Notes under the pieces: generated by a model
The model's database searches: none
What the model was told of the DNA's origin: nothing
The model's input: only the letters and a program-made list of their open reading frames with translations
Part shown: positions 26,818 to 35,020 of the stretch, piece after piece
How the letters are laid out: every line of letters begins with the position of its first letter
How positions within the stretch are numbered: position 1 is the first letter of the stretch
Source: Streptomyces roseicoloratus
GTDB taxonomy: Bacteria; Actinomycetota; Actinomycetes; Streptomycetales; Streptomycetaceae
NCBI RefSeq assembly: GCF_004117935.1
Contig: NZ_SDOY01000166.1
Location: 62,001-126,000, forward strand
Reading direction: 5' to 3'
DNA length: 64,000 nt
Translations under genes and position numbers: made by a program

Positions 26818-27093
26818 ATGGTGCGTTTGAGAGTGGAGTTCACGACCGAGCCGTTCGACCTCGACGAGGCGCCGGCGCACGCGGTCGTGGCCCGGGAGGT
26901 CATTCAGTCGGCCGAGCTGGACGCGGTCGACGTCGGCCCCTTCGGCAACACGGCCGAGGGCGGCGCGGACGCGGTGCTCACCGCGGTCGACGAGCTGCTG
27001 CGCAAGTCCCTGGCGGCCGGGGCCACCCGGGTCTCGCTCCAGGTGAACGTGATCGGCGGCGGGGCCGGCGAGGACGGTGAGGGGGAAAGATGA
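26818..27093 (+). CDS. MTH1187/YkoF-type (thiamine-binding) small protein
   Basis: A 91-residue protein, MVRLRVEFTTEPFDLDEAPA onward, with the family core VDVGPFGNTAEGGADAVLTA (compare GPMGTxxEG in MTH1187) and a closing strand RVSLQVNVIGG. These ferredoxin-like proteins form tetramers and some bind thiamine. Here it overlaps the next gene by ATGA, so the two proteins are made in step. It may act as a sensor partner for the HTH protein that follows. Gcl, upstream in the cluster, needs thiamine diphosphate, so a link is possible but unproven. Confidence 0.65.
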   Translation: MVRLRVEFTTEPFDLDEAPAHAVVAREVIQSAELDAVDVGPFGNTAEGGADAVLTAVDELLRKSLAAGATRVSLQVNVIGGGAGEDGEGER

Positions 27094-27476
27094 CCGAGCA
27101 TCCCTTGGTCGCGGCGGTGAAACCGCTGGTCGACGCGATGGGCGCCGAGCTGCTCGGCCCGGAGCAGGCGGAGCAGGACGACGTGGTGCTCGCCTGGGAG
27201 GGCGAGGACGTCCTCGCCGTACGGCTGCCGCAGCTCTCGGAGTCCCTGGACCACATCCTGGCCGCCATGGAGCGGCGGCACGGGATGCCGCTCTCCGGGC
27301 TCGACCGCAAGAGCAAGCAGGAGATCGTGCGGATACTCGAGGCACGAGGTGCCTTCTCGGTGCGCCACGGCGTGGAGACGGTGGCCGGCGCGCTCGGCGT
27401 CAGCCGCTTCACCGTGTACAACTACCTGAACCGCGAGACGGCCCTGAGCAGGGAAAAGTCTTCCGGGAACGGCTAG
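27090..27476 (+). CDS. HTH_22 (YheO-like) DNA-binding protein
   Basis: A 128-residue protein. The C-terminal half is a helix-turn-helix of the YheO/DauR HTH_22 type: LDRKSKQEIVRILEARGAFS then VRHGVETVAGALGVSRFTVY and NYLNRE. The N-terminal half (MTEHPLVAAVKPLVDAMGAE) is a short alpha/beta segment, much smaller than the PAS-like domain of YheO. It is translationally coupled to the thiamine-binding-type protein, sits 150 bp before the urate operon, and ends in a strong terminator (27496-27528). It is a reasonable candidate for the factor that binds TCAACA-N3-TGTTGA, though nothing in the sequence proves that. Confidence 0.7.
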   Translation: MTEHPLVAAVKPLVDAMGAELLGPEQAEQDDVVLAWEGEDVLAVRLPQLSESLDHILAAMERRHGMPLSGLDRKSKQEIVRILEARGAFSVRHGVETVAGALGVSRFTVYNYLNRETALSREKSSGNG

Positions 27477-27495
27477 TTGATCATCTCTCGCCGAA

Positions 27496-27528
27496 AGCCG
27501 TCGTCCACATGCCGGGACGGCGGCTTTT
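27496..27528 (+). terminator. Intrinsic terminator with T-run
   Basis: AGCCGTCGTCC (27496-27506) pairs with GGACGGCGGCT (27515-27525) with one U-G, followed by TTT. It separates the regulator-type operon from the urate operon. Confidence 0.8.
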
Positions 27529-27542
27529 GTGTCACCGAGTTT

Positions 27543-27582
27543 TCAACAAAGTGTTGACGTGGTGTTGCGGAGGGCGTTAGCT
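27543..27582 (+). promoter_or_regulatory. Urate operon promoter with TCAACA-N3-TGTTGA palindrome
   Basis: The perfect inverted repeat is at 27543-27557. Its right arm overlaps the -35 box TTGACG (27554-27559); a 17-base spacer leads to TTAGCT (27577-27582). A repressor on the palindrome would occlude the -35. The start codon at 27632 leaves a leader of about 40 bases with GGAGG. Confidence 0.7.
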
Positions 27583-27631
27583 ATCCGCAGCCCGTCCGAC
27601 GCACAGCGAAAAACAGCCACGGAGGCTTCCC

Positions 27632-28150
27632 GTGACTTCAGGTACGACTCCGGGCCTCGCCCGGTTCAACACCTCGGCGGAGGGTGACGCCGTCACCGCG
27701 CTCCACGAGGTGTGCTCCAGTTCGGCGTGGGGGAGCAAGATCCTCGCCCAGCGCCCGTTTGCCACCGCCGAAGCCCTCTTCCTCGCCAGCGACGCCGCCA
27801 TGGCCGAGCTGACCGCCGAGGACCTGGCCGAGGCGATGGCGGGCCACCCGCCGATCGGTCGTCCGAAGGCAGGGGACCCGACCTCCTCCCGCGAGCAGAG
27901 CGGGATGGCCGGCGCCTCCGCGGAACTCAAGGCCGAGATGCTCGAACTGAACCTGGCCTACCAGGACAAGTTCGGCCATGTCTTCCTCATCTGCGCCACC
28001 GGCAGGACCGGCGAGCAGATGCGCGACGCCATCCGGGAACGGATCGAGAACTCGCTCGAGCAGGAGCGGGAGATCGTCCGCACCGAACTGGGCAAGATCA
28101 ACCGCATCCGTCTGACCCGTCTCGTCGAGACCACCGAGGAAGAGAACTGA
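27632..28150 (+). CDS. uraD: 2-oxo-4-hydroxy-4-carboxy-5-ureidoimidazoline (OHCU) decarboxylase
   Basis: A 172-residue helical enzyme for the last step of urate to S-allantoin. Catalytic His72 lies in AGHPPIGRPKAG, Glu88 in SSREQSGM, and the phylogenetically fixed LNLAYQDKFGHVFLICATGR follows, with the C-terminal EIVRTELGKINRIRLTRLV. Length matches the usual 160-180. GTG 27632 has GGAGG nine bases upstream. It is first in the uraD-hiuH-uricase operon; its stop overlaps the next start by one base (TGATG). Confidence 0.94.
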   Translation: MTSGTTPGLARFNTSAEGDAVTALHEVCSSSAWGSKILAQRPFATAEALFLASDAAMAELTAEDLAEAMAGHPPIGRPKAGDPTSSREQSGMAGASAELKAEMLELNLAYQDKFGHVFLICATGRTGEQMRDAIRERIENSLEQEREIVRTELGKINRIRLTRLVETTEEEN

Positions 28151-28557
28151 TGAGCACCGACACCACGGCCTCGGTGTCCACCCACATCCTGGACACCAGC
28201 ATCGGCCGGCCGGCCGAGGGCGTGGCCATCACCCTCGCGGCCCGCGCCGGCTCCGACGCCGACTGGGTCGCCCTGGGCGGCTCCGCCACCGACGCGGACG
28301 GGCGCTGCAAGGACCTCCCGGCCCTGCCGGAGGGCACGACCCACGTGCGCCTCGACTTCGAGACCGAGGCGTACTTCCTGAGCAAGCAGAACCAGCAAGC
28401 CGAGGCGCAGCAGGACGCCCCCGCGAATCGGGACAGCGGTGCGGCCGGAGCGTTCTTCCCGGAGGTGGCGATCACGTTCGCCGTCGTGCCGGGCGAGCAC
28501 TACCACGTACCGCTGCTGCTCAACCCGTTCGGCTACTCCGTTTACCGAGGGAGCTAG
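28150..28557 (+). CDS. pucM: 5-hydroxyisourate hydrolase (transthyretin-like)
   Basis: A 135-residue enzyme hydrolysing 5-hydroxyisourate to OHCU. The N-terminal VSTHILDTSIGRPAEGVAIT carries the catalytic His, HVRLDFETEAYF the conserved Arg, HYHVPLLLNPFGYSVYRGS ends in the diagnostic YRGS tetrapeptide. An insertion of about 20 residues rich in Gln/Ala (SKQNQQAEAQQDAPANRDSG) between the Arg strand and the FFPEVAITF strand makes it longer than the usual ~110 residues. It overlaps uraD and lies five bases before uricase. Confidence 0.95.
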   Translation: MSTDTTASVSTHILDTSIGRPAEGVAITLAARAGSDADWVALGGSATDADGRCKDLPALPEGTTHVRLDFETEAYFLSKQNQQAEAQQDAPANRDSGAAGAFFPEVAITFAVVPGEHYHVPLLLNPFGYSVYRGS

Positions 28558-28562
28558 CAGAC

Positions 28563-29486
28563 ATGCCCACGATTCTCGGCCAGAACCAGTACGGCAAAGC
28601 AGAGAACCGCGTCGTCAAGATCACGCGCGACGGCGGCACGCACCACATCAAGGACCTGAACGTCTCCGTCGCCCTCTCCGGCGACCTCGACGACGTCCAC
28701 CTCACCGGCTCGAACGCCCACTGCCTCCCCACCGACACGACGAAGAACACGGTCTTCGCGTTCGCCAAGGAGTACGGCATCGAGTCCGCCGAGCAGTTCG
28801 GCATCCACCTCGCCCGCCACTTCGTGACGAGCCAGGAGCCCATCAAGCGGGCCCGGATCCGGATCGAGGAGTACGCCTGGGAGCGCATCGCCAGCTCCGA
28901 CGCCAACTCCAAGTTCATCGGCGCCGACGAGGTCAACCACTCCTTCGTCCGCAAGGGCCAGGAGACCCGCGTCACCCAGATCACCTTCGACGGCGCGAAG
29001 TGGGAGGTCATCTCCGGCCTCAAGGACCTCGTCGTCATGAACTCCACCAACTCGGAGTTCTGGGGCTACATCAAGGACCAGTACACCACCCTCAAGGAGG
29101 CGTACGACCGGATCCTCGCCACCCAGGTGTCGGGCCGCTGGCGGTTCAACTGGACCGAGGACGACCAGCGCATGCCGAACTGGGAGCGGTCCTACGAGCA
29201 GACCCGCAAGCACATGCTCGAGGCCTTCGCGGAGACCTACTCGTACTCCCTGCAGCAGACGCTGTACCAGATGGCCACGCGGATCATCAACCACCGCTCG
29301 GAGATCGACGAGGTCCGCTTCTCGCTCCCGAACAAGCACCACTTCCTGGTCGACCTCGAGCCCTTCGGCCTCAAGAACGACAACGAGGTCTACTACGCCG
29401 CCGACCGCATGTACGGCCTCATCGAGGCCACCGTCCTCCGGGACGGCGCCACGGCGCAGATCCCGGTCGACATGACCAACCTCTAA
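28563..29486 (+). CDS. pucL: Uricase (urate oxidase)
   Basis: A 307-residue cofactor-free oxidase converting urate, O2 and water to 5-hydroxyisourate and H2O2. Lys12 in QYGKAENRVVK and Thr57 in LPTDTTKNTVFAFAK are the catalytic pair; the FVTSQEPIKRARIRIEEYAW and SLPNKHHFLVDLEPFGLKND segments carry the purine-binding residues. Both T-fold units are complete. It ends the operon; a hairpin (29502-29537) follows before the permease. H2O2 produced here explains the co-regulated catalase. The gene is also called uaZ or uox. Confidence 0.96.
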   Translation: MPTILGQNQYGKAENRVVKITRDGGTHHIKDLNVSVALSGDLDDVHLTGSNAHCLPTDTTKNTVFAFAKEYGIESAEQFGIHLARHFVTSQEPIKRARIRIEEYAWERIASSDANSKFIGADEVNHSFVRKGQETRVTQITFDGAKWEVISGLKDLVVMNSTNSEFWGYIKDQYTTLKEAYDRILATQVSGRWRFNWTEDDQRMPNWERSYEQTRKHMLEAFAETYSYSLQQTLYQMATRIINHRSEIDEVRFSLPNKHHFLVDLEPFGLKNDNEVYYAADRMYGLIEATVLRDGATAQIPVDMTNL

Positions 29487-29501
29487 GCGGCACTGAGTGA
29501 C

Positions 29502-29537
29502 CCGGTCCCCGTCCGCCCGCAGTCGGGCGGGGACCGG
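29502..29537 (+). terminator. Hairpin after uricase (terminator or attenuator)
   Basis: CCGGTCCCCG (29502-29511) pairs with CGGGGACCGG (29528-29537); an inner CCCG-cagt-CGGG stem caps it. No T-run is present and the permease starts 23 bases later, so read-through is likely. Confidence 0.6.
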
Positions 29538-29560
29538 CACCAGACCGGAGGGAACCTCAC

Positions 29561-30979
29561 ATGGCACTGCCCGCAAAGGGGCCGGCATCTGCCGAAGGCC
29601 CGTGTACCACCCCGTCGTCCAGCACGGCCGCGGCCCCGGCCGCCTGCCACCCCGTGGACGAGAAGCTCCCCGCCTCGCGGCTCGTCCCCGCCGCACTCCA
29701 GCACATCGCCGCGATGTACGCGGGCGTCGTGACCCCTCCGCTCATCATCGGCCAGGCCGTCGGCCTGGACGCCGCCGGGATGACCCGGCTCATCGCCGCC
29801 AGCCTGCTCATCGCCGGCTGCGCCACCATCCTGCAGACCATCGGCCTCGGACGCTTCGCCGGAAACCGGCTGCCGTTCGTCAACGCCGCTTCCTCGGCCG
29901 GTATCGCGCCCATGCTCGCCATCGCCGAGACCAGCGCGGAAGGCCACCAGCTGCCCGCCATCTACGGCGCGGTCATGGTCGCCGGAGTGTTCTGCCTCGC
30001 CGTCGGCCCCTTCTTCGGCCGGCTGCTCCGCTTCTTCCCGCCGCTCGTCACCGGCGTCGTGATCACCCTCATCGGTGTCACCCTGATGCCCGTACCGGTG
30101 GGCTGGGCGCAGGGCGGCGACAAGAACGCCGCCGACTTCGGAGCGATGAAGTACCTGGCGCTCGCCGGCTTCACCCTCGTCGTCATCCTGCTCTTCCAGC
30201 GCTTCGGCAAGGGCTTCGTCAAGCAGATCGCCCTGCTCCTCGGCCTCTTCATCGGCACGCTCGCCGCGATCCCCTTCGGCATGGCGGACTTCACCGCCCT
30301 GCGCGAGGCGCCGGTCGCCGCGCTGCCCGCGCCCTTCGCCTTCGGCGCCCCCGAGTTCCAGCCCGCCGCGATCCTCTCGCTGTGCATCGTCATGCTGGTC
30401 CTGATGACGGAGTCCAGCGCCGGCATGCTCGCCCTCGGCGAGATCTGCGAGCGGCGCAGCGACGGGAAGACCATCACCCGGGGCCTGCGCACCGACGGCA
30501 TCGCGACCCTGCTCGGTCCGGTCTTCGGCGGCTTCCCCACCTCGGCCTTCGCGCAGAACGTCGGCGTCGTCTCCCTCACCCGGGTGCGCAGCCGCTACGT
30601 GGTCGCCGTCGCCGGCGGCGCCCTGCTGGTCCTCGGCGCCTTCCCGGTCCTCGGCGCGGTCGTCTCGCTGGTGCCGATGCCGGTCCTCGGCGGCGCGGGC
30701 ATCGTGCTCTTCGGCTCCATCGCGGTCAGCGGCATCCGTACCCTCTCGGAAGCCGGGCTCGACGACAGCTCCAACATCATCCTGGTGGCCGTCGCGCTCG
30801 GAGCGGGCATCATCCCGCTCGCCGCCCCCACCTTCTACGCCGGATTCCCCGCCTGGGCGCAGACCGTGCTCGGCTCCGGCATCAGCGCGGGCGCGCTCGT
30901 GGCCGTCCTGCTGAATCTGTTCTTCCATCATCTCGGCACCCGGAGCCGTCAGGCGGCCCCGGCACTCAAATCCTCCTAG
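29561..30979 (+). CDS. NCS2 purine/urate permease 1
   Basis: A 472-residue nucleobase:cation symporter-2 protein with about 14 hydrophobic segments. The family motifs are LQHIAAMYAGVVTPPLIIG, the substrate-binding MTESSAGMLALGEICER, and QNVGVVSLTRVRSRYV. In the NAT/NCS2 signature Q-N-x-G-x-x-x-x-T, Gln-Asn is kept. Upstream of helix 1 is a Ser/Ala-rich extension of about 40 residues. It is the first of two paralogues in the window (the other at 32715) and directly follows uricase. A urate or xanthine specificity is likely; the sequence alone cannot decide which. Confidence 0.93.
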   Translation: MALPAKGPASAEGPCTTPSSSTAAAPAACHPVDEKLPASRLVPAALQHIAAMYAGVVTPPLIIGQAVGLDAAGMTRLIAASLLIAGCATILQTIGLGRFAGNRLPFVNAASSAGIAPMLAIAETSAEGHQLPAIYGAVMVAGVFCLAVGPFFGRLLRFFPPLVTGVVITLIGVTLMPVPVGWAQGGDKNAADFGAMKYLALAGFTLVVILLFQRFGKGFVKQIALLLGLFIGTLAAIPFGMADFTALREAPVAALPAPFAFGAPEFQPAAILSLCIVMLVLMTESSAGMLALGEICERRSDGKTITRGLRTDGIATLLGPVFGGFPTSAFAQNVGVVSLTRVRSRYVVAVAGGALLVLGAFPVLGAVVSLVPMPVLGGAGIVLFGSIAVSGIRTLSEAGLDDSSNIILVAVALGAGIIPLAAPTFYAGFPAWAQTVLGSGISAGALVAVLLNLFFHHLGTRSRQAAPALKSS

Positions 30980-31027
30980 GGTCCTGCCGTGCCCACCGAT
31001 CCCCTCTGGAATGAAGGAAGCACCGCC

Positions 31028-32419
31028 ATGGCAGCACCTTCGGCAGCCACCCAGCGCATCGTCATCGAGAACGCGGCGATCGCCACCGTCGACGCGAACG
31101 ACACCGAGTACGCCACCGGCCACCTCGTCGTCGCCGACAACAAGATCGAGTCCCTCGGTGCCGGCAAGGCCCCCGAAGGCCTGGAGAACGTGGTCCGGCG
31201 GATCGACGCCACCGGTCACCTGATCACTCCGGGTCTGATCAACACCCACCACCACTTCTACCAGTGGATCACCCGGGGTCTCGCGACCGACCACAACCTC
31301 TTCAACTGGCTGGTCGCGCTCTACCCGACGTGGGCGCGGATCGACGAGTCGATGGTGCGGGTCGCGGCCCAGGGCTCGCTCGCGATGATGGCGCGCGGCG
31401 GTGTCACCACCGCGATGGACCACCACTACGTGTTCCCGCAGGGCTCCGGAGACCTGTCCGGCGCGATCATCGGCGCCGCCGCCGACATGGGCGTCCGCTT
31501 CACCCTCGCCCGCGGCTCCATGGACCGCAGCGAGAAGGACGGCGGCCTGCCGCCGGACTTCGCCGTCGAGACCACCGAGGGCGCGCTCGCCGCGACCGAG
31601 GAGACGGTGAAGCGCTACCACGACGCCTCCTTCGACTCCATGACCCAGGTCGCGGTCGCCCCCTGTTCGCCCTTCTCCATCTCCACCGAGCTGCTGCGCG
31701 AGGGCGCCGCGCTCGGCCGCCGGCTCGGGGTGCGGATGCACACCCACGGTTCGGAGACCGTGGAGGAGGAGAAGTTCTGCCACGAGCTGTTCGGCATGGG
31801 CCCGACGGACTACTTCGAGTCCACCGGATTCCTCGGCGAGGACGTGTGGATGGCGCACTGCGTCCACATGAACGACTCCGACATCGCGGCCTTCGCCCGC
31901 ACCAGGACGGGTGTCGCCCACTGCCCGTCGTCCAACGCGCGCCTCGCCGCCGGCATCGCCCGCGTACCCGACATGCTCAAGGCGGGCGTGCCCGTCGGCC
32001 TCGGCGTCGACGGCACCGCCTCCAACGAGTCGGGCGAACTGCACACCGAGCTGCGCAACGCGCTCCTCATCAACCGGCTCGGTGCGCACCGCGAGGCCGC
32101 GCTCAACGCCCGCCAGGCCCTGCGCCTCGGCACCTTCGGCGGTGCGCAGGTCCTCGGCCGCGCCGACAGCATCGGCTCCCTCGAGCCGGGCAAGCTCGCC
32201 GACTTCGTCCTGTGGAAGATCGACGGCCTCGGCCACTCGTCGATCGCCGACCCGGTCACCGCCGTCGTCTTCGGCGCGGCCGCCCCGGTCACCGCGTCCT
32301 TCGTCAACGGCAGGCAGATCGTCGAGAACAACCGACTGCTGACCGCCGACGAGGACCAGATCGCGCGCGACGCGCGCGCGGAGGCCCAGCGCCTGGCCCG
32401 CATCACGGCCCAGGGCTGA
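31028..32419 (+). CDS. 8-oxoguanine deaminase
   Basis: A 463-residue amidohydrolase that deaminates 8-oxoguanine to urate. Metal ligands: HxH in LINTHHHFYQWITRGL, His in RMHTHGSETVEEE with catalytic Glu, His in WMAHCVHMND, Asp in GLGVDGTASNESGEL. The HHHFYQ/TRGLATDHNLF and CPSSNARLAAGIA stretches fit the characterised 8-oxoguanine deaminase group rather than SsnA or guanine deaminase. ATG 31028 is preferred over the upstream GTG because GAAGGAAG precedes it. It lies between two NCS2 permeases and would feed oxidised guanine into the urate pathway. Confidence 0.88.
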   Translation: MAAPSAATQRIVIENAAIATVDANDTEYATGHLVVADNKIESLGAGKAPEGLENVVRRIDATGHLITPGLINTHHHFYQWITRGLATDHNLFNWLVALYPTWARIDESMVRVAAQGSLAMMARGGVTTAMDHHYVFPQGSGDLSGAIIGAAADMGVRFTLARGSMDRSEKDGGLPPDFAVETTEGALAATEETVKRYHDASFDSMTQVAVAPCSPFSISTELLREGAALGRRLGVRMHTHGSETVEEEKFCHELFGMGPTDYFESTGFLGEDVWMAHCVHMNDSDIAAFARTRTGVAHCPSSNARLAAGIARVPDMLKAGVPVGLGVDGTASNESGELHTELRNALLINRLGAHREAALNARQALRLGTFGGAQVLGRADSIGSLEPGKLADFVLWKIDGLGHSSIADPVTAVVFGAAAPVTASFVNGRQIVENNRLLTADEDQIARDARAEAQRLARITAQG

Positions 32420-32714
32420 TCCCTCCCCAAGGAGTCCGACCGAGGGGGACGGCCCTCGGTCGGTCGCCGTGGACCCAAGCGGGGTCCGCGGCAGCCGGAC
32501 CGGGGGGTGTGCGTACGCCCTGGCGTACCGCACCCCCCGGGTCGGTGAACCCGTGTCCGCACCCCCACCGGACGCGCCGTCCCCGTGCCGCACCCCCTCC
32601 GCCGGCGCACCGCCCCACCCGCGCAACGAGCCGCACCTCCTGCACCCGCACCGCATCGCACCACCTCCCTGACACCCTCGTCGCCGCCGACGTGTAACCG
32701 ACCGGAGGACCGCC
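32420..32714 (+). terminator. Three successive hairpins between deaminase and permease 2
   Basis: GACCGAGGG/CCCTCGGTC (32438-32461, six-base loop) is a clear terminator. A GGACCC/GGGTCC hairpin follows near 32472. A long imperfect palindrome spans 32498-32543 (GGGGGGTG and GTACGCC arms facing GGCGTAC and CACCCCCC). The remaining bases to 32714 are C-rich with no gene; GGAGG precedes the GTG at 32715. Confidence 0.7.
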
Positions 32715-34166
32715 GTGGCTGCCAAGCCCCAGGTTCGCAATGCACAAGACGCAGGATCCGACCTCGATGACGACCGGACCAGACATCCGGTCGACGAGAC
32801 CCTGCCCCCACTGAAGATGCTCACCAGCGGCCTGCAGCACGTGGCCGCCATGTACGCGGGCGTCGTCGCCCCGCCGCTGATCGTCGGAGCGGCCGTGGGC
32901 CTCTCCGGCACCGAACTCACCTTCCTCACCGGTGCCAGCCTCTTCACCGCCGGCCTCGCCACCTTCCTCCAGACCCTCGGCGTCTGGAAGATCGGCGCCC
33001 GGCTGCCCTTCGTCAACGGCGTCACCTTCGCCGGCGTCGCCCCGATGCTCGCGATCGTCGACACCACGAAGGACAAGGCCGACGCCCTTCCCGTCATCTT
33101 CGGCGCGATCATCGTCGCCGGACTCCTCGGCTTCATCGCCGCCCCCTGGTTCTCCCGCCTCGTGCGGTTCTTCCCGCCGGTCGTCACCGGCACCGTCATC
33201 ACCCTCATCGGCGTCTCGCTGCTGCCGGTCGCCTTCGGCTGGGCACAGGGGCCCAGTCCCGCGGCCGACGACTACGGCTCGACCACCTATCTGTCGCTGG
33301 CCGCCATCACGCTGGTCATCGTGCTGCTGCTGCGCCGCTTCACCCGCGGCTTCCTCAAGCAGGTCGCCGTGCTGGTCGGTCTCGTCCTCGGCACGCTGAT
33401 CGCCATACCCTTCGGCGTCGCCGACTTCAGCCCGGTGACGGAGGCCGACGTCGTCGGCTTCCCGACGCCCTTCCACTTCGGCGCCCCGCAGTTCGCCCTC
33501 GCCGCGATCATCTCCATGTGCGTGGTCATGCTGGTCTCCATGACCGAGTCCACCGCCGACATGCTGGCGCTCGGCGAGATCGTCGAGCGGCCCGCCGACG
33601 AGAAGACCATCGCGGCCGGACTGCGCGCCGACACCCTGGGCTCCGCGCTCAGCCCGCTGTTCAACGGCTTCATGTGCAGTGCCTTCGCGCAGAACATCGG
33701 CCTGGTCGCCATGACCCGCATCCGCAGCCGCTTCGTGGTCGCCTGGGGCGGAGGATTCCTGCTCCTCATGGGCCTGTCGCCGGTGGCTGCCTCGCTGATC
33801 TCGGTCGTGCCGCGACCGGTGCTCGGCGGCGCGGGCGTCGTCCTCTTCGGCTCGGTCGCCGCGAGCGGCATCCAGACGCTGGTCAAGGCCGGACTGGAGA
33901 AGGACAACAACGTGCTGATCGTGGCCGTCTCGCTGGCCGTCGGCATCGTCCCCATCACGGCGCCGGAGTTCTACCACGCCTTCCCGGAAACCGCGAAGAT
34001 CATCCTGGACTCCGGCATCTCCACCGGCTGCGTCGCCGCCGTGCTGCTCAACCTGGTCTTCAACCACCTGGGCAGGAACCGCGACGACGACACGGTGACC
34101 GCGCCCATGGAGCCCGGCGACGACATCTCCGGGACCGCCGCGGCCAAGGCGGTGCACGTCCACTGA
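32715..34166 (+). CDS. NCS2 purine/urate permease 2
   Basis: A 483-residue paralogue of the protein at 29561, aligned almost throughout: LQHVAAMYAGVVAPPLIVGA, RLPFVNGVTFAGVAPMLAIV, MTESTADMLALGEIVERPAD and QNIGLVAMTRIRSRFVVAWG. It differs mainly at both ends, which are short and charged here. GTG 32715 has GGAGG upstream. Tandem duplication of the transporter around 8-oxoguanine deaminase suggests different substrate ranges or affinities for urate, xanthine and related purines. Confidence 0.93.
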   Translation: MAAKPQVRNAQDAGSDLDDDRTRHPVDETLPPLKMLTSGLQHVAAMYAGVVAPPLIVGAAVGLSGTELTFLTGASLFTAGLATFLQTLGVWKIGARLPFVNGVTFAGVAPMLAIVDTTKDKADALPVIFGAIIVAGLLGFIAAPWFSRLVRFFPPVVTGTVITLIGVSLLPVAFGWAQGPSPAADDYGSTTYLSLAAITLVIVLLLRRFTRGFLKQVAVLVGLVLGTLIAIPFGVADFSPVTEADVVGFPTPFHFGAPQFALAAIISMCVVMLVSMTESTADMLALGEIVERPADEKTIAAGLRADTLGSALSPLFNGFMCSAFAQNIGLVAMTRIRSRFVVAWGGGFLLLMGLSPVAASLISVVPRPVLGGAGVVLFGSVAASGIQTLVKAGLEKDNNVLIVAVSLAVGIVPITAPEFYHAFPETAKIILDSGISTGCVAAVLLNLVFNHLGRNRDDDTVTAPMEPGDDISGTAAAKAVHVH

Positions 34167-34260
34167 GCCACCCGGCCCCCCTCCCGCCCGCCCCGGCCCC
34201 CGCACCCACCGCGGGGTCCGGGGCGCCGGCCGTTCACGCCCGGCACGCCCGGGGCCGGCC

Positions 34261-34956
34261 GTGGTGAGCGGACCGTTCGCCACGGCTCCCGGCCGGCCCG
34301 CCGTGGTGCTCGTCAACCCCAACACCTCGGCGGCGACCACCAGGACGATGACGGCGATCGCCCGCCGCGCCCTCGCCGGAACGGGGCTCCGGGTCCGGGG
34401 CGTCACGGTCTCCGAGGGTCCGCCGATGCTCACCGACCCGGCCGCCCTGCGCGCCGCCGCTCCGCAGGTCGTCACCGCCGCCCGTGCGGCCGTCGCCTCC
34501 GGCGACTGCGCGGCCGTGATCGTCGCCGCGTTCGGCGACCCCGGACTCGACGCCGTCCGTGCGCTCCCGGTGCCGGTGGTCGGCATCGGTGCGGCCGCGC
34601 TCGCCGAGGCGGCCGCCGCCGGCCGCCGCTTCGGCATCGCCACCACCACCCCGCTCCTCGCCGACGCCCTCGCCGCGCACGTGGCCCGCCAGGGCCTGAC
34701 GCCGGCGTACACGGGCGCCCGCTTCACCGCCGGCGACCCACAGCGGCTCGCCGCCCGCCCCGACGCACTGCTCGCCGCGCTGACGGACGCCGCCCACGCC
34801 TGCGTCGCACGCGACGGAGCCGAGGCCGTGGTCATCGGCGGCGGCCCGCTCGGCGAGGCCGCGGAAGCCCTGCGCCCGCGTCTCCCGGTCCCCGTCGTCG
34901 CGCCCATTCCCGCTGCCTGCCGCCGCGTCACCGAGCTGCTCACCGGGGCGCCCTGA
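34261..34956 (+). CDS. Asp/Glu/hydantoin racemase family protein (probable allantoin racemase)
   Basis: A 231-residue protein with VVLVNPNTSAATTRTMTAIA at the N-terminus, the family signature for allantoin/hydantoin racemases. VIVAAFGDPGLDAVR is where the first catalytic Cys (usually FGDPC or CFGDPG) is expected; the visible form is AAFGDPG. The second site, usually VLGCAG, reads VVIGGGPLG. Both catalytic cysteines therefore seem absent, so racemase activity is uncertain. Uricase and OHCU decarboxylase yield S-allantoin, so a racemase would be useful if the allantoinase prefers the R form. The start is uncertain between GTG 34261 and GTG 34264. Confidence 0.65.
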   Translation: MVSGPFATAPGRPAVVLVNPNTSAATTRTMTAIARRALAGTGLRVRGVTVSEGPPMLTDPAALRAAAPQVVTAARAAVASGDCAAVIVAAFGDPGLDAVRALPVPVVGIGAAALAEAAAAGRRFGIATTTPLLADALAAHVARQGLTPAYTGARFTAGDPQRLAARPDALLAALTDAAHACVARDGAEAVVIGGGPLGEAAEALRPRLPVPVVAPIPAACRRVTELLTGAP

Positions 34957-35020
34957 CGGCCTTCACCGCGCCGCCGGTGGCCTCCCGCGTCACCGGACCA
35001 CCGCGTCACCGGAACCGCCC

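Noticed and set aside
29483..33208. A 1241-codon open frame on the minus strand
   Set aside because: It lies antisense to two permeases and 8-oxoguanine deaminase, whose protein motifs are unmistakable. Long antisense frames are normal at this G+C content; its translation is low-complexity Gly/Arg/Asp.
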